From Prinsepia uniflora (taxonomy: Eukaryota; Streptophyta; Magnoliopsida; Rosales; Rosaceae), in the NCBI GenBank assembly GCA_032719365.1, contig CM064870.1:43308194-43372193 (forward strand): a stretch of 64,000 nucleotides of DNA, given 5' to 3'. The translations under genes were made by a program, and so were the position numbers. Positions 50,937 through 62,041 of this stretch are shown here, piece by piece; position 1 is the stretch's first letter, and the number at the start of each line of letters is the position of its first letter. The notes beneath the pieces are model-generated. The model was not told the DNA's origin and searched no databases. It worked only from the letters and a program-made list of their open reading frames with translations.

Positions 50937-51300
50937 CATGCCAAACTTTGGGCGAGTGGTATCAGGAAGGCTAGGTGGGTAGTAAGTGGTGATCGGAGGT
51001 CGAGGGAGAGAGATGATCAGGTGAGTTAGGTTGGGGAGATGGGGTATTTATTTGTTTTAATTTTAAAAAAAATTTTAATAGAACATATAATAAAATAAAT
51101 TAAATATCTTAATTACCCTTACTAATTTTGTAATATTACTGCGATGCCATCAAATTTAACGGTGTTATTAATTTTGACTGACAAATAATGCAAGGGTTCT
51201 AACGGTGTAACCGTTCCTGGTGCACATTGATGCAAATAGAAGTCCATGATGTATTTTGAGATAGACTGGCATGTTCCTAGTAACTTTAGCCTAATAGGCA
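50937..51300 (-). repeat. Right terminal inverted repeat of the Pack-MULE
   Basis: The inverted counterpart of 38928-39293, ending CTAATAGGCA next to the TSD. Confidence 0.85.
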
Positions 51301-51309
51301 TTAAATTTA

Positions 51310-52424
51310 TGTCGATACGAAATTGAGAATTGGTTCTAAAATTTTAAAATACTTTTTTTACGGATCTTTTGCAATACATGATTTGTGAGATTCTTCATAA
51401 TAAGAGATCTAGTTAAAGATCCAGTGTGGAATTTGGTTTGGCATATGAGTTGAAGTTATCAAATAATTAAGTAACAACAATTTGAATTTGGGCTTCAGTT
51501 GATTGTTGATTATATTTGTTATACGAGGTTTAACAAAAATTGTGTTGGATTTAAATTCGAATTTTAAAATGATCTTTTGGTTATTACAAATGAAGGTGTG
51601 ATTAAAATTGATTAGATAAGATTTTAACTGGTCACTTGATGGTTTTTGGAAGCTATGATATTCACATGATATATGATGATGATCATGTAATTATAGAAAT
51701 ATCGTTATGCTAATATAGTGTTATGATAATGTCCTGATGTCCTAAGTGATGTTATGTTATGATGGAGTTAATGTGATGATATGACATGGTGGTACATATG
51801 TTGAGATATGATAATCACGACATGTTGATGACTACATGATGTCACATGAGACGATGATGAATATGTGAATGGCGATAATGTGATGTTGTGATTGAAAGCA
51901 TGATTGAATGTGGTTATGCACGTCTTTGTTATCGATGTATATTTTTTGATATGTATGCATGATTGTTTTATGGACAGGCTACTTTAGATGGTTGGCTAAC
52001 GCTCATATGTTGTATGCTTGAGTGGGTTGTGGTAGACAATTTCAGATGTCGAGCCAAGACACCTTTTCTGAGATTGGTATGGTGGTAATAACTCAGACGT
52101 CAGGCTAGGCCCCTTTATTGAGTCGATAGTGGAGAGTCTCAGACGTTAGGTTAGGCCCTTTCTTGAGACTGGTGTGATGTGATATGACCACTCAACGTTG
52201 AGGTAGGCTTTGGTTCCTGAGTAGGCAATGGTCGGTTAGTCTCGGATGTCGAGCTAGACTCCGATTCCCGAGGCTGATAGTGGGACAATCAGTTCTCACT
52301 CAGACGTCGAGCGGGGAACCATTCTTGAGTGAGGCTACTCGCATGTCGAGCTGAGCTTTGGTTCCCGAGTGGCTGGCAGAAATACCCCTAAAGGAAATGT
52401 TTGTCTAAATGATGTTTTGGTACT
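51310..52424 (+). mobile_element. Second internal copy of element F
   Basis: It matches 10318-11333 and the first bases after 38360, including GAGAATTGGTTCTAAAAT, the GATGATGATCATG stretch and the tandem array (about 51985-52385). It preserves the pre-insertion sequence of E's target near 52400. Element H begins at 52425. Confidence 0.75.
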
Positions 52425-54062
52425 TGATAAGCACTTAATTAATAATCTTTTTATATCAATTTTCTTTATATTTTACTTTGTTAAAAACTCAATTATATTC
52501 ATTCTACCTCATTTTATTATTTTCTTTTATTAATTACTAGATTTAATTAATTAATAACTAATTACATAATTAATACTTAAATTAAATAACTAATTAATTA
52601 GTAACTAATTATAGGATTATTAATTAATAAATAGTTGTTTAAGTGCAGGCCCAAATTGCAGCCAAGAATTCTCGCACAGGTTCAGCCCTGATTCAAGCAA
52701 GCCTAATGGCGCTCAGCCCAAACGCCAGCAGCCACCAAACATCTGAACGTAGCCCGTTTATCCCACCATGCGGCCCAGCCCATCTCGCCTGCGAGGAGAA
52801 GACCAGCCACGCATCTCAGCGAGGCCCACCGACCGAATGCAATGCACGCCTCACTCTGCCAGGCCCCATCCGCACCTTGCGCGTCTCTAGCTCGACCCAA
52901 TCCATTTCTTCAAGCAGCCCGTTTTTGCAAATGACTGCACGCCAGCACTCCAATTTCTTGCGTGAGGCCTAGCTTGCAACCATCACGCCGAAGGCCCAGC
53001 GTGCGCGCCCACTTCGACTAGCCCGCATATTCCAATAATGACCAGCCCAATTGCAAGCGACGCACAACCTAATTTCAGTAGCTATCCTTTTGAGAATTCC
53101 AGCAAGCTAATTTCCCAGCAACGTGAGAAGGATCTACCTTTTTTAATTAGGATTTAAATTTCCTTTTTAGTTAGGATTTTATTACCTTTTCTTTTTTCCT
53201 TAAGGACTTCAATATTAATTAGTTTAATCATTTTTCTTTAAGAATTAAATTGTGAACTCCTATTTAATTGAGAATTAATTTACTCCTATTTATTTGAAAA
53301 TTAATTTTATCCTATAAATATGGATGCTTAGGTTTTTTGTAAGGGATCGCCTATTTTTGTACCAAAACTCTGCTTAACCAAATTTCCCTAATCAATAATT
53401 CGAGATTTTTTTAACAAAATCCAATCACACCATCTTCCATCATAAACACTTTCATCCGTGACATATATGACAGTTCTCGAGTGTCTAACTAAGGAGTGTT
53501 GACCACTTAGCATCTATAGGGCAGTTCCCGAAGAGAAAAAGTGTAACACAACCTCTTTACCCTGTGATTGTCTTTTGTTATTGAATGATCGTTTTGTTGG
53601 ATTGATCTTTAATCTAATTATGGTTTTATATCTTATATGAATTTTAATAATCTTCTATGTGTTTCAATATCATGGTTTTTGTTATATTTGCATGTTGTGC
53701 TTAATGCTTGATTAGATATAGGGCAGTTCCCGAGTCTAAATCATTGAAAGTGTATAGGGCAATTCCCGAGCACGTACTTGAGATAATATGCTTGTATTTC
53801 GTAGAACTGAGGTTATGGAATTTCGTAGATTTTGGAATTGGCATAATTTATGAATGAGCTAGGTTAAAGATGAGTTGACCATGTAAATAATAGATTAGGT
53901 TAGTTTAGATTAGTTAATCACGTAGGATAATAAAAACAATCAACTACCCCCCTAATTAATTAATCAAACGATAATCATGCTTAGGTACCCTCAATCCCCA
54001 GTTAAGAACGATCCCTACTTATCAATGCTACAATCTACAAAAAAAGGGTTTTAATTTGGATA

Positions 54063-56685
54063 TCTCTATTATTATAAAGCCAGGACACTCAAAAGGCTTC
54101 ACCAACTTTTCTAACCAAAATATGCTTACTTAACAAAAAATCTAAAGCAACAACAATTAAATATCACGAGGGTTTAACTGTCATTTTACATTAGTTGATA
54201 AATATTAGAAAAATTAACTTAAAAAAATTAATTTAAACGTGAGAAACTGCCTACATAACCCACGTACAAGAACTCTACTCCCATGAACAGCAACCGCTCT
54301 TTACTCCACGAACATCGCCCATAGATTTCCATGCAAGAGCGAGCATATATGTGGGAAATCAATTGCAAATACCTGCTATTAGCATACGAAAAGGAAAGAA
54401 ATTTTGTGCTCTCCTCTATCTCATACCTAAAATCAATCGGTCATTTCTTCTATATCCTAGCGACTGGAGTCGAGCAAACGCGATTCATCTGTGATTAATC
54501 TTGCTGTCGCATATTGCATATTACATATGGGTTAGTTAGATTTTTTTTTGTTTAATTCTTCGTTCAATTCTAATGATTATGATCATGTTTTTTTGATTTG
54601 GTTTGGTGGTTCTTTTATAGAGTAGTGTGGGATGCAAGAGTTTAAGCACATTAGCAATTAAAAGAAACTTAAATTTAGTCAGGAAAATAAGGGAAAATAA
54701 ATGTTGACAGTCAGTAGTGGCCTGGACAAATTTTTTATTTTGTTAACACGCTCTTAAGCCCAAGAAGTGTTCAATAAAATGATTGACAGAAAAACTAAGG
54801 AGTGATATTTGATTTTTTTTTTATTGAAATTTCACTTTTGCGTTCCTTCTCTTAAACTAGAACTTCAATGGATTTCCGTGTATTGTAATTATAGAAACGA
54901 TTTTTATATTTTACTTCTAATGGTGATCCCAAAATAAAGTGTTCTCATCTTCCAACTTTCGGGGATCAAAGATTGAAACTTTATTAGCTAACAAGAAATT
55001 GGCACCTAATCTGTGTAGGTCTGGAGTTGTATCTGCAAGCAATGTCATAGCATAATCGGTTTGGCAATGCCAAGCCTCAAGCCATCCAATTGGGCTTTAC
55101 GAGAGGGAGAGAGAGAAGAACACAAAGGATATCTGACCAAGGTACATTATTATCTACTTATTGGGTGGGAAAATAAAAAAACCGCTATCATTTTTTTTAG
55201 TATTACTATTGGTTGTTATGTAGGCCATATTTGTTTATGCACTGAAAATTTAACATTGCTGATATAAGGTTATAACAACTAGCATCTATTGAGTTTATAT
55301 ACAGAAGAATGAGTCTAATTGGTTAGATGTGAAAATAAAATGTGTGATTATAGACGTCATAATCATGCTTACACAGTCATTTTCAAGCAGTTCTGGCATG
55401 TCCTATCTGCTCTTGATGTTAGGGACTTTAGATTGCAAAGGCAACAATGTTTCCCAGGAACCTTGGAGACGTACTATTTTGGGTTTAGTGCTTAGTGCTA
55501 ACGCAACTCGAGATTATATTATGGTCTTCATTAGACAATGGAAGCCTCTATGAGTTCTACTCGACATTTTCATAATCATGTGTTTAATTTTTTCAATTTA
55601 TCAATGTACCCCTATAATTATTATTGCTAAGAGACATTTAAGGATTTTTAAGAGCTTTTCGTTTTGAATTGATAAAACTTTTTTTTTTTTACTACTTCCA
55701 GCAATATCATTTTGATATTTATATTAATGGATTGCTTTTGTTTTGGATTTTTGAGGCTATGAAGTCCTTCATTTAATTTGGGCAATCCAAATCCATTTAA
55801 AGGGGTTAGGCTTTGAAAACAAAGTCGGGGTTAGGCCAGTTTAGTCAGACTTCAATTCCGTTGCATATTGACATTACTAACTTAGTTATGAGATGCTTAC
55901 CAAGTTCCTCTAACTCTTCTGTTCAAACCCTATGAATTCTGTAAACTACAATTTATTTGGAATCATATGAATATATATTTCTTCTAACATAATCTGACAC
56001 ATATAGTTTTACCAACTTTATTAAGCAATATTTATCACATGCCCCATTCATTTGATACAGAATTCCATTTACACAATGGGAGCTTCTACGAGTTCTACTC
56101 AACCCCTTCATAGTCAAGTAATCAATTTTCCAGTTTATCAACGTACATTTGATTTTCTTCTTCTTATTATTATTATAATGGGAGCTTCTTCGCGTCTGCT
56201 TGAGATTCTTCGGCACGCTCCGCACGCCCTCATGTGCAACTCGAGATTATATTATTTATTATTTACAATTATCGAATATAAAAATCATTAAATCATATAT
56301 CATATAACTGACTGATGACTTGACTCCGTGCCTACGTAGTGCTTTTTGGAAAGCTCCTTGCGCCACTTTGCGTTATCCAAATTTTTTGGGCTAGGGAGAT
56401 TTTGAATTTTTCTTTTTGATGTATGTATTTTTTTATGTAAAGGAAAATTCAAAATCTCTCTAACCCCAAAAATTCGTATAATACAAAATGGTGCACGAAG
56501 CTTGCCAAAATGCACTATGTAGGAGCGGAGTCAAGTCGTCAGTCAGTTATATGATATATGATTTGATGATTTTTATATTTGATAATTGTAAATCATAAAT
56601 AATATAATCTTGAGTTGCGCACGAGGGCGCGCAGAGCACGCCGAAGAGCCTCACGCAGGTGCAGAGCCGCCTGTGGGGAGGCTAG
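54063..56685 (+). mobile_element. Non-autonomous Helitron in H's LTR
   Basis: The 5' end reads TCTCTATTATTATAAAG directly after an A. The 3' end reads CTAG directly before a T, with an imperfect hairpin AGCCGCC-tgtgg-GGAGGCT (56665-5683) ending in the terminus. There is no target duplication, and joining the flanks restores continuous LTR sequence. These are the defining Helitron features: AT target, 5' TC, 3' CTRR and a terminal hairpin. At 2.6 kb it lacks Rep/helicase coding. Internal direct repeats (55530-55610 and 56070-56150) share GAGTTCTACTC and ATCAATGTAC-like words. Captured gene pieces are possible, but none was recognised. Confidence 0.8.
56196..56658. repeat. Long inverted repeat (about 220-bp arms) near the Helitron 3' end
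   Basis: Arms 56196-56418 and 56439-56658 are complementary over nearly their whole length with scattered mismatches, separated by about 20 bp. Shared landmarks are ATATCATATAACTGACTGA and its complement, and GATTTTGAATTTTTC with its complement. A transcript would fold into one long hairpin. The outer edge is only 27 bp from the Helitron terminus. Confidence 0.9.
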
Positions 56686-56751
56686 TGTTTTATTAAGTGT
56701 TGAGTGTGACTTTGTGTTTACTTTAATGCTTAGTTCTAGTGTATCAATTTT

Positions 56752-56769
56752 TGGCGCCGTTGCTGGGGA
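56752..56769 (+). other. Primer-binding site of element H (tRNA-Asp)
   Basis: TGGCGCCGTTGCTGGGGA lies five bases after the LTR end, as in Athila-group elements. Confidence 0.88.
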
Positions 56770-58559
56770 TTGAAATAATCTCTTGTATGATTTCGTTTAT
56801 GTATATATGTTCATAATGTAAATATTATATCTGTACATATTTTCATATTTGTATATAAATTGTAATAATTTTTGTTAGAAACATTTTTTTTTTGTAAATA
56901 TTTGATTTAAAAAAAATTAAAACAATTAAAAAAAATTAAAACAATAATAATAAATCCAAAATTAAAATTTTTAAAAAAATCAAATCATATAAGGAATAAT
57001 TCGTTTTTCAAACTAGTCTTGATTATATGTGGATCACTTGTGCTCGGAGTTTATATCTTGATCTTTAATGAAATAGGTGAAGTTTCATTTTTTAACTTAC
57101 TCCTAAACCCTTCATGACCCTTAAAAGTCATGAGGTTGGGACGGAGTTTGTTAACACTTGAGTCATCTTGGAACGAATACATGTCCAAATACAAAATTTT
57201 CAAGGTGATGTCTAGGAAATGAGATAATGCATACCATAGGCCAGCTCTGAGAAGTAGGATTCCAGAGTTCCAAAATCGTGTTCGCACTGAGAAGTAGGAC
57301 TTCAGAGTTTCAAAATCATCCTCCCCTCGCATGTATTCTTTCTACCTGGTCAGTTTGGACTTGCCCCGACGGGGATAATGGTTCGAAATCCAAGATAATG
57401 ACTTGGGTCGCACGGACGCAGAAGTCTCCATCTAAACTTTGAAGCTATGTGACCCTTATATAACTTTGACTTCACAAAGATAAATTGTTTCCTATTAAAT
57501 GTTTTAGAGTTGCATGAATCTAAAAACATTTCTCTTCAAAATCTAACTTTCGGGAACAGGTAACACCCCTTTTGTTTACTTTCTCCTTAACCCTTCATGA
57601 TGTGTGGATTTCATCACCACACACTATAGAGTCGAATCTATGGACATTAGGTGGGTCGGAGGTTATAAACACTTGGGGTTTGGTAAACCTCTATTTTGAA
57701 AACTTTCATCGGTTGGTTATGGTGTCTAGGAGGGTTATGACTGGTGACAAGTGGGACACTAAGAAAGAGGACTCCAATGGAGTACATACCCTGGCTAGGT
57801 TAGCCTCAGGGAGTTCTCGAAATTAGGTCATGCTTTTCGCGTTACATCTATCCCAACTGGCCATAATTAACATTGAATGGTGGAGGGGATTGAAAAATGT
57901 TTATCAGTACGCGCAGGCCGTACGCCCATGATAGTACTATGAGAAGCGAAGTGGGAAAGTTATTCATGTCACTCTAAGACTCTATCTATTGCATTGGTCG
58001 ATTGCATACCCTCCCTGCAATTTCATGTTGCTCGGATTTCATCACCAGGCCCCTTATGACTAAGTGAATCTAGGGAAGTTAGATCAAAGGTGCAGACCAT
58101 TCTTTTCATGCAATGTCTAACTCTTATGTCTTATGCAGGTTCTAACAATTTCCCTCTTATGCATTCACACCATTCTTCATGTAGACTTTTATGTGTTGTA
58201 TTGATTTGGACGTTTTTGAACTTGTGTTTGTGCATCTTATTGTTGTGATCCACATTGCATGCTCTTGGTTATATTCCTTAACTTCTTTACTTACTTTCCT
58301 ATAACCTGTTCTTTATACATACAATGTTGTTTGCGTAGTTTATGTTCTCTACATTTCATGTTTATTTATCTCGTTTACCCAAATCTCTTATCTATTGTCG
58401 CGATTAGGATATGACTCTCATATTGTATGTTTGTTGCATCTCAGGTTCCTATGCATGACCAAGCCAAAGCTAGTGATTCCAACTCGCAGATCTCCATGCT
58501 TTGCTAGTTCTGATACACAAGCTATAGTGGGGGGGATGAGTTAAAAGACATAAAATTTG
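56770..58559 (+). other. Untranslated leader of element H
   Basis: AT-rich at first, then mixed sequence with no protein family recognised. A reading near 58452 (MHDQAKASDSNSQISM) stops quickly and may be the old gag N terminus. Long leaders are usual in Athila-like elements. Confidence 0.5.
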
Positions 58560-58876
58560 AGAATTCGACCTTAGAACCCATCTTGGTACCTACTTTTGAG
58601 GAGGGCCACAAATTTGAGTCATATTCTTCCCGTAAACACCAACTTGAAAGTGAACCTGTAACTGAGATGGCCAACAACGAACGTAAGTCTCTTCGTCAAT
58701 GTACTTGCTCAATTGAGTGGAGCATAGGACCCTCCTCCATTGTTTTTCCTTTACCCAAGGAAAAAAAAATGGACATTGAGCTTAAGAGTGGTTTCCTTCA
58801 TAGACTCCCAACCTATTATGGGTTACCCAATGAGGATCCAAATAAACACCTTAGGACTTTCCAATTTGTGTGCAAT
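58560..58876 (+). pseudogene. gag of element H, N-terminal part
   Basis: The frame runs to the solo LTR and holds ELKSGFLHRLPTYYGLPNE and DPNKHLRTFQFVCN. The phrase GLPNEDPNKHL is a hallmark of the plant gypsy gag domain (Retrotrans_gag family), the structural protein that packages element RNA. The reading continues in the same frame after the inserted LTR at 62042. The true start codon is uncertain. Confidence 0.8.
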
Positions 58877-61800
58877 TGTAACGACCCGTCCCGAATTAGT
58901 AGGATTAATTAAGACCTAATGATGGATTAGCCTTGCTAATCACGGATTAGACGAGGATTAACGGACGAGCAGGGCGAAATGACGATTTTACCCCTAGAAT
59001 GGGCGAATCGTTGACTTTTCGTTCAGGCGGTCAAATGGAATTTGGCCGATGAGTGTGACGTATTTCGGGACGTCACGAGTTTATAGACAGGTGGCACGTT
59101 CCATTCCGACGTTCGAGGAAGAAGTTATGATTTTCGGAAGTTCAGGGGCATTTTGGTAATTTGGTTGAATATGAGTAAATAGTTGACTTTTGACCTGGGA
59201 GGTCCAATGGCCGAGGGCCGAGGACTGTTACGTAGATCAGGACGATACGAATCCGCAGACAGGTGGCACATCGAATTCGGACGTTCGACTAAGAAGTTAC
59301 GGTTCACGGAAGTTCAAGGAAACTATTGCGCTTTTTACGAGACAAATTGACTTTTGTCCTAAGTGGGGCCCAGATATTTGTCACTGGCCCAATGGATGAG
59401 TGACAAGTGTCACTCATCCATTGCACACTCAAACATACTCATGCATATCCACCCTTAAACTGTGTTCGACCATTTTCCCATTTCCAAACAAACCCGATCA
59501 AACCTACATCCCCATCCAAACCCAATCCCCCTTATGACCATGATTGAGAACAAGGGGAGGAAGAGAGAGTAGGAAGAAGGGTGGTGGCTGGCCAGGGCAG
59601 CGTCGCCGTGGACGGCGGAGGGAAAACCGTGAAAGGTACTCTGTTATGCCCAAACTTTCCTATTTTCGATTTCATACGTTATGGGCTGTTTTAATCGATT
59701 AGGATGAGTTCATTAAGGTACTAGGAAGGTTTTTGGGGGTGGTAGACGGTTGTGACGCCCTGAGGGAATTCTAGAAAAAGATGAACCATGGGGGAGTTTT
59801 GAACCATTAGGTTTTATGGCCTTTTTGTTAGTTATTTTTATAGGAATAGATAGGAATTGAGGAACTAGGAAGAATAGAATTAAAATGGAAGAAAACGGAC
59901 TGAAAATAAGGGGTTTAGAGGGCTGAACCGGCCATGCTGGTTCGGTTGGACCGACTGCACAGTATCGGCCAGTTCGGACCGGCCGCTGGAGCTTGAAGAT
60001 GATCCACAGTGCTAGCGCGTGAGGCCCACGCGCAGGGCAGTCTCAGAGTGCATATGGGCTTGTGGTGAGGTTTTTGAGGGTGGCTCCAACATGTAATTTC
60101 ATCTATTCGATGTAACGAACATTTTGGGACTGGTTTCGTGTCAATCAGACATCGTTTCGATATAGTTCGGGCTGTCCGAAGGTTTAGGTTCGAGTTTAAA
60201 AATAGTTAGAAATTTCAGAAAATTACGGGGCTTTAGTGAGGGGTTATTTAAGTCGTTAGTAACCCTCTAAATTAATTTGGACAGGTTCGGGAATCCCGGA
60301 GGTGACGATTGGCCCGAGAGAGGCTTATGGCACTCGTATCGAGGCGCGACTTCAGACGGTCTGTGAGTGGACTTGTTTTATGAATTCTATGCATGCATAA
60401 ATGATTTATAATTGTTTTAATACATGTTATGTGATGCCATGAGTGCATTTGTTTGTGGTAGCCTAGGATTAACGTCTTTGCACGTATTTCGAGATTTCTG
60501 ATTTTATACGATGCTTGTACGTGATAGGTTTTCAACGAGGGTTTAATAAATGGATTTTGGATTTAGAAATATGAAATCGGGCATAAGACCCATTTGATTT
60601 ACAAACTCTCAGACTTGGAGTCCATTTGATTTGACAAGAAATTGTATCGAGGGTCCATTTGAGTTATACGATTGGGTTGAAGGCCCCGTTGGTTTACGAA
60701 TCCGGGCTTGAGGCCCATTTGGTTGTAATATCGAGCCGGAGGCCCAGTTGACTGTAGTATCAGGCTTAAGGCCCCGTTGGTTGTGAAATCGGGCTTGAGG
60801 CCCCGTTACTTTATGGTTTCGCGCTTGAGGCCCAGTTATTCGTGATATCGGACTAGAGGCCCAGTTGATTGTGAAATCGGGCTTGAGTCCCAGTCCGGTT
60901 TATGAAATGAGAATTCGAGAATGAGACTATGTTGAACTTTGAATTTAGACCGAGGCCTATGAAAATGGATTTAAATCGGATTCGAGGAATCCTATTGAGA
61001 TGAATCGGGTATAAGACCCAGTTGAGAAATGTTTTGAGGAAGAAAGTATTTGGAAAATGAATAAACCCTCCATATGATTTGATTTGGTCTCCTCCAGATG
61101 TCGACCTGGAGAGTCACGATCCACATACCAGAATGGGTATCCCCATAGGGATCCCGTTCCAGGAGTGGAAGTTATGATGTGGTCCCGGACCAGATTCCGG
61201 AGAGATGTTCGGACTAGATCAGGAGATAGAGCTTGGACTAGATCCAGAGATAGAGCCTCCCAGATGGAGAATTCCTAGGGAAAGACTCGGAGTGAGACCC
61301 CGAGTAGTGTGCACACTAGTATAGATATGATAAATCGTGACATATATCGGAGATGTGTTCCCAAAGGGTTGTGTGCCCGGAGTTGGCATCTTCTCGGAAG
61401 TGTCGCGGATGGGTTATACGTATGCGTACGTATGAGGTTTATGGAAAGTGATTTGGGGCGGAGACCCCGTATTTGATATTTTGGAAATGGTTTGGGGCGG
61501 AGACCCCGTATTCGATGTTTTGGTATTTCAATGAGAATGTTTTTGGGCTGAGACCCACGTATGTTGATTTGGGCTGAGTTCCCACATGTGTGGATTTACG
61601 GGTTTTTGTGATTTCGAGTCGGTGACCCATAAATGGATTTATGGTTCATGATGGTTTATGGGGACCGGGCATGAACCCTTGAAAGGTTTTGAGAATATGT
61701 TTGACAAATGGTTTTATGAACGTTTTGGTAAACGGTTTTTGAATGCATGCATATGCTTTTAGTGAAGAGCATAAATGTCTTTATGTGAAAATATTTTTAT

Positions 61801-62036
61801 TGAAATGTTTGTTTTGTCCACTCACAGTTTTCGTGGTTTTAATTCCCTTCAGGTTGATCGCGGATGCGGGCTGTAGCAGAGATCGAGACATCACACTTCT
61901 CCTCCTACGATCCTGGCGTACTCTGGAAGCTCCAGTGAGGGCTAGAGATGGAATTTTCCCTGGTCTGACACTTCGTGTCAGACGGGATCAGGCGCGTCCC
62001 ACGTTAATCTCGGGGGATTTAGGACGGGTCCTGATA
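58877..62036 (+). mobile_element. Solo LTR 4 (3.2 kb) inside gag of element H
   Basis: TSD GCAAT at 58872-58876 and 62037-62041. It starts TGTAACGACCCGTCCCG and ends GGACGGGTCCTGATA. CTGTGAGTGGAC is at 60361-60372 and GTCCACTCACAG at 61816-61827, about 1.47 kb apart. Between them is a long array of GGGCTTGAGGCCCAGTT-like units (about 60577-60905) and further GGGGCGGAGACCCCGTAT units (about 61455-61590). A 9-bp-stem hairpin with arms GTCTGACAC/GTGTCAGAC lies at 61963-61983. Confidence 0.92.
60577..60905 (+). repeat. Mini-palindrome tandem array in solo LTR 4
   Basis: About ten units of 25-35 bp, each with GGGC(T/A)..GAGGCCC(A/C)(G/T)TT. The palindromic core is kept while the spacers vary. Confidence 0.88.
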
Positions 62037-62041
62037 GCAAT

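Larger units (their letters stand above)
38928..51300. mobile_element. Pack-MULE (Mutator-like element) carrying two host gene fragments
   Basis: A perfect 9-bp TSD TTAAATTTA flanks it (38919-38927 and 51301-51309), the length typical of Mutator elements. The uninterrupted site is visible at about 10312 in the first F copy. Terminal inverted repeats of about 365 bp align over their full length by eye: 38928-39293 against 50937-51300. Both ends read TGC(C/T)TATTAG inward. After removal of element G and solo LTR 3 the original unit was about 1.75 kb. It encodes no transposase. Its cargo is a JADE-like PHD segment and a DNAJC17-like J-domain segment, both on +, both beginning at their ancestral start codons. 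Confidence 0.85.
8156..52424 (+). mobile_element. Element F: decayed gypsy-type LTR element, host of the whole nest
   Basis: F starts at 8156 with TGTAACGACCCGGATATTTG and is broken into pieces by younger insertions. Pieces: left LTR 8156-10085, internal 10086-11333 and 38360-38722, a second LTR head 38723-38918, and a second internal copy 51310-52424. The purine tract AAGGGGAATAGG sits directly before the second LTR head. The second head jumps after about 130 bp to sequence matching internal position about 10290, so part of that LTR is deleted. The order LTR-internal-LTR-internal suggests unequal recombination between neighbouring copies. No gag or pol reading frame survives. The candidate left TSD GTTTC at 8151-8155 cannot be checked because the far end is not seen. 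Confidence 0.6.
52425..56746 (+). repeat. 5' LTR of element H, interrupted by a Helitron
   Basis: It starts TGATAAGCACTTAATTAATA and ends CTAGTGTATCA. A GC-rich block at 52650-53040 and repeated TATAGGGCAGTTCCCGA phrases (53514, 53718, 53754) stand out. The open frame at 52643-52972 in this LTR has no family resemblance. The block GTTAAGAACGATCCCTACTTA near 54001 is shared with E's LTR. Confidence 0.8.

Noticed and set aside
52643..52972. 109-codon open frame in a GC-rich block
   Set aside because: It lies inside H's LTR, has no recognised domain and is open on both strands because of base composition.
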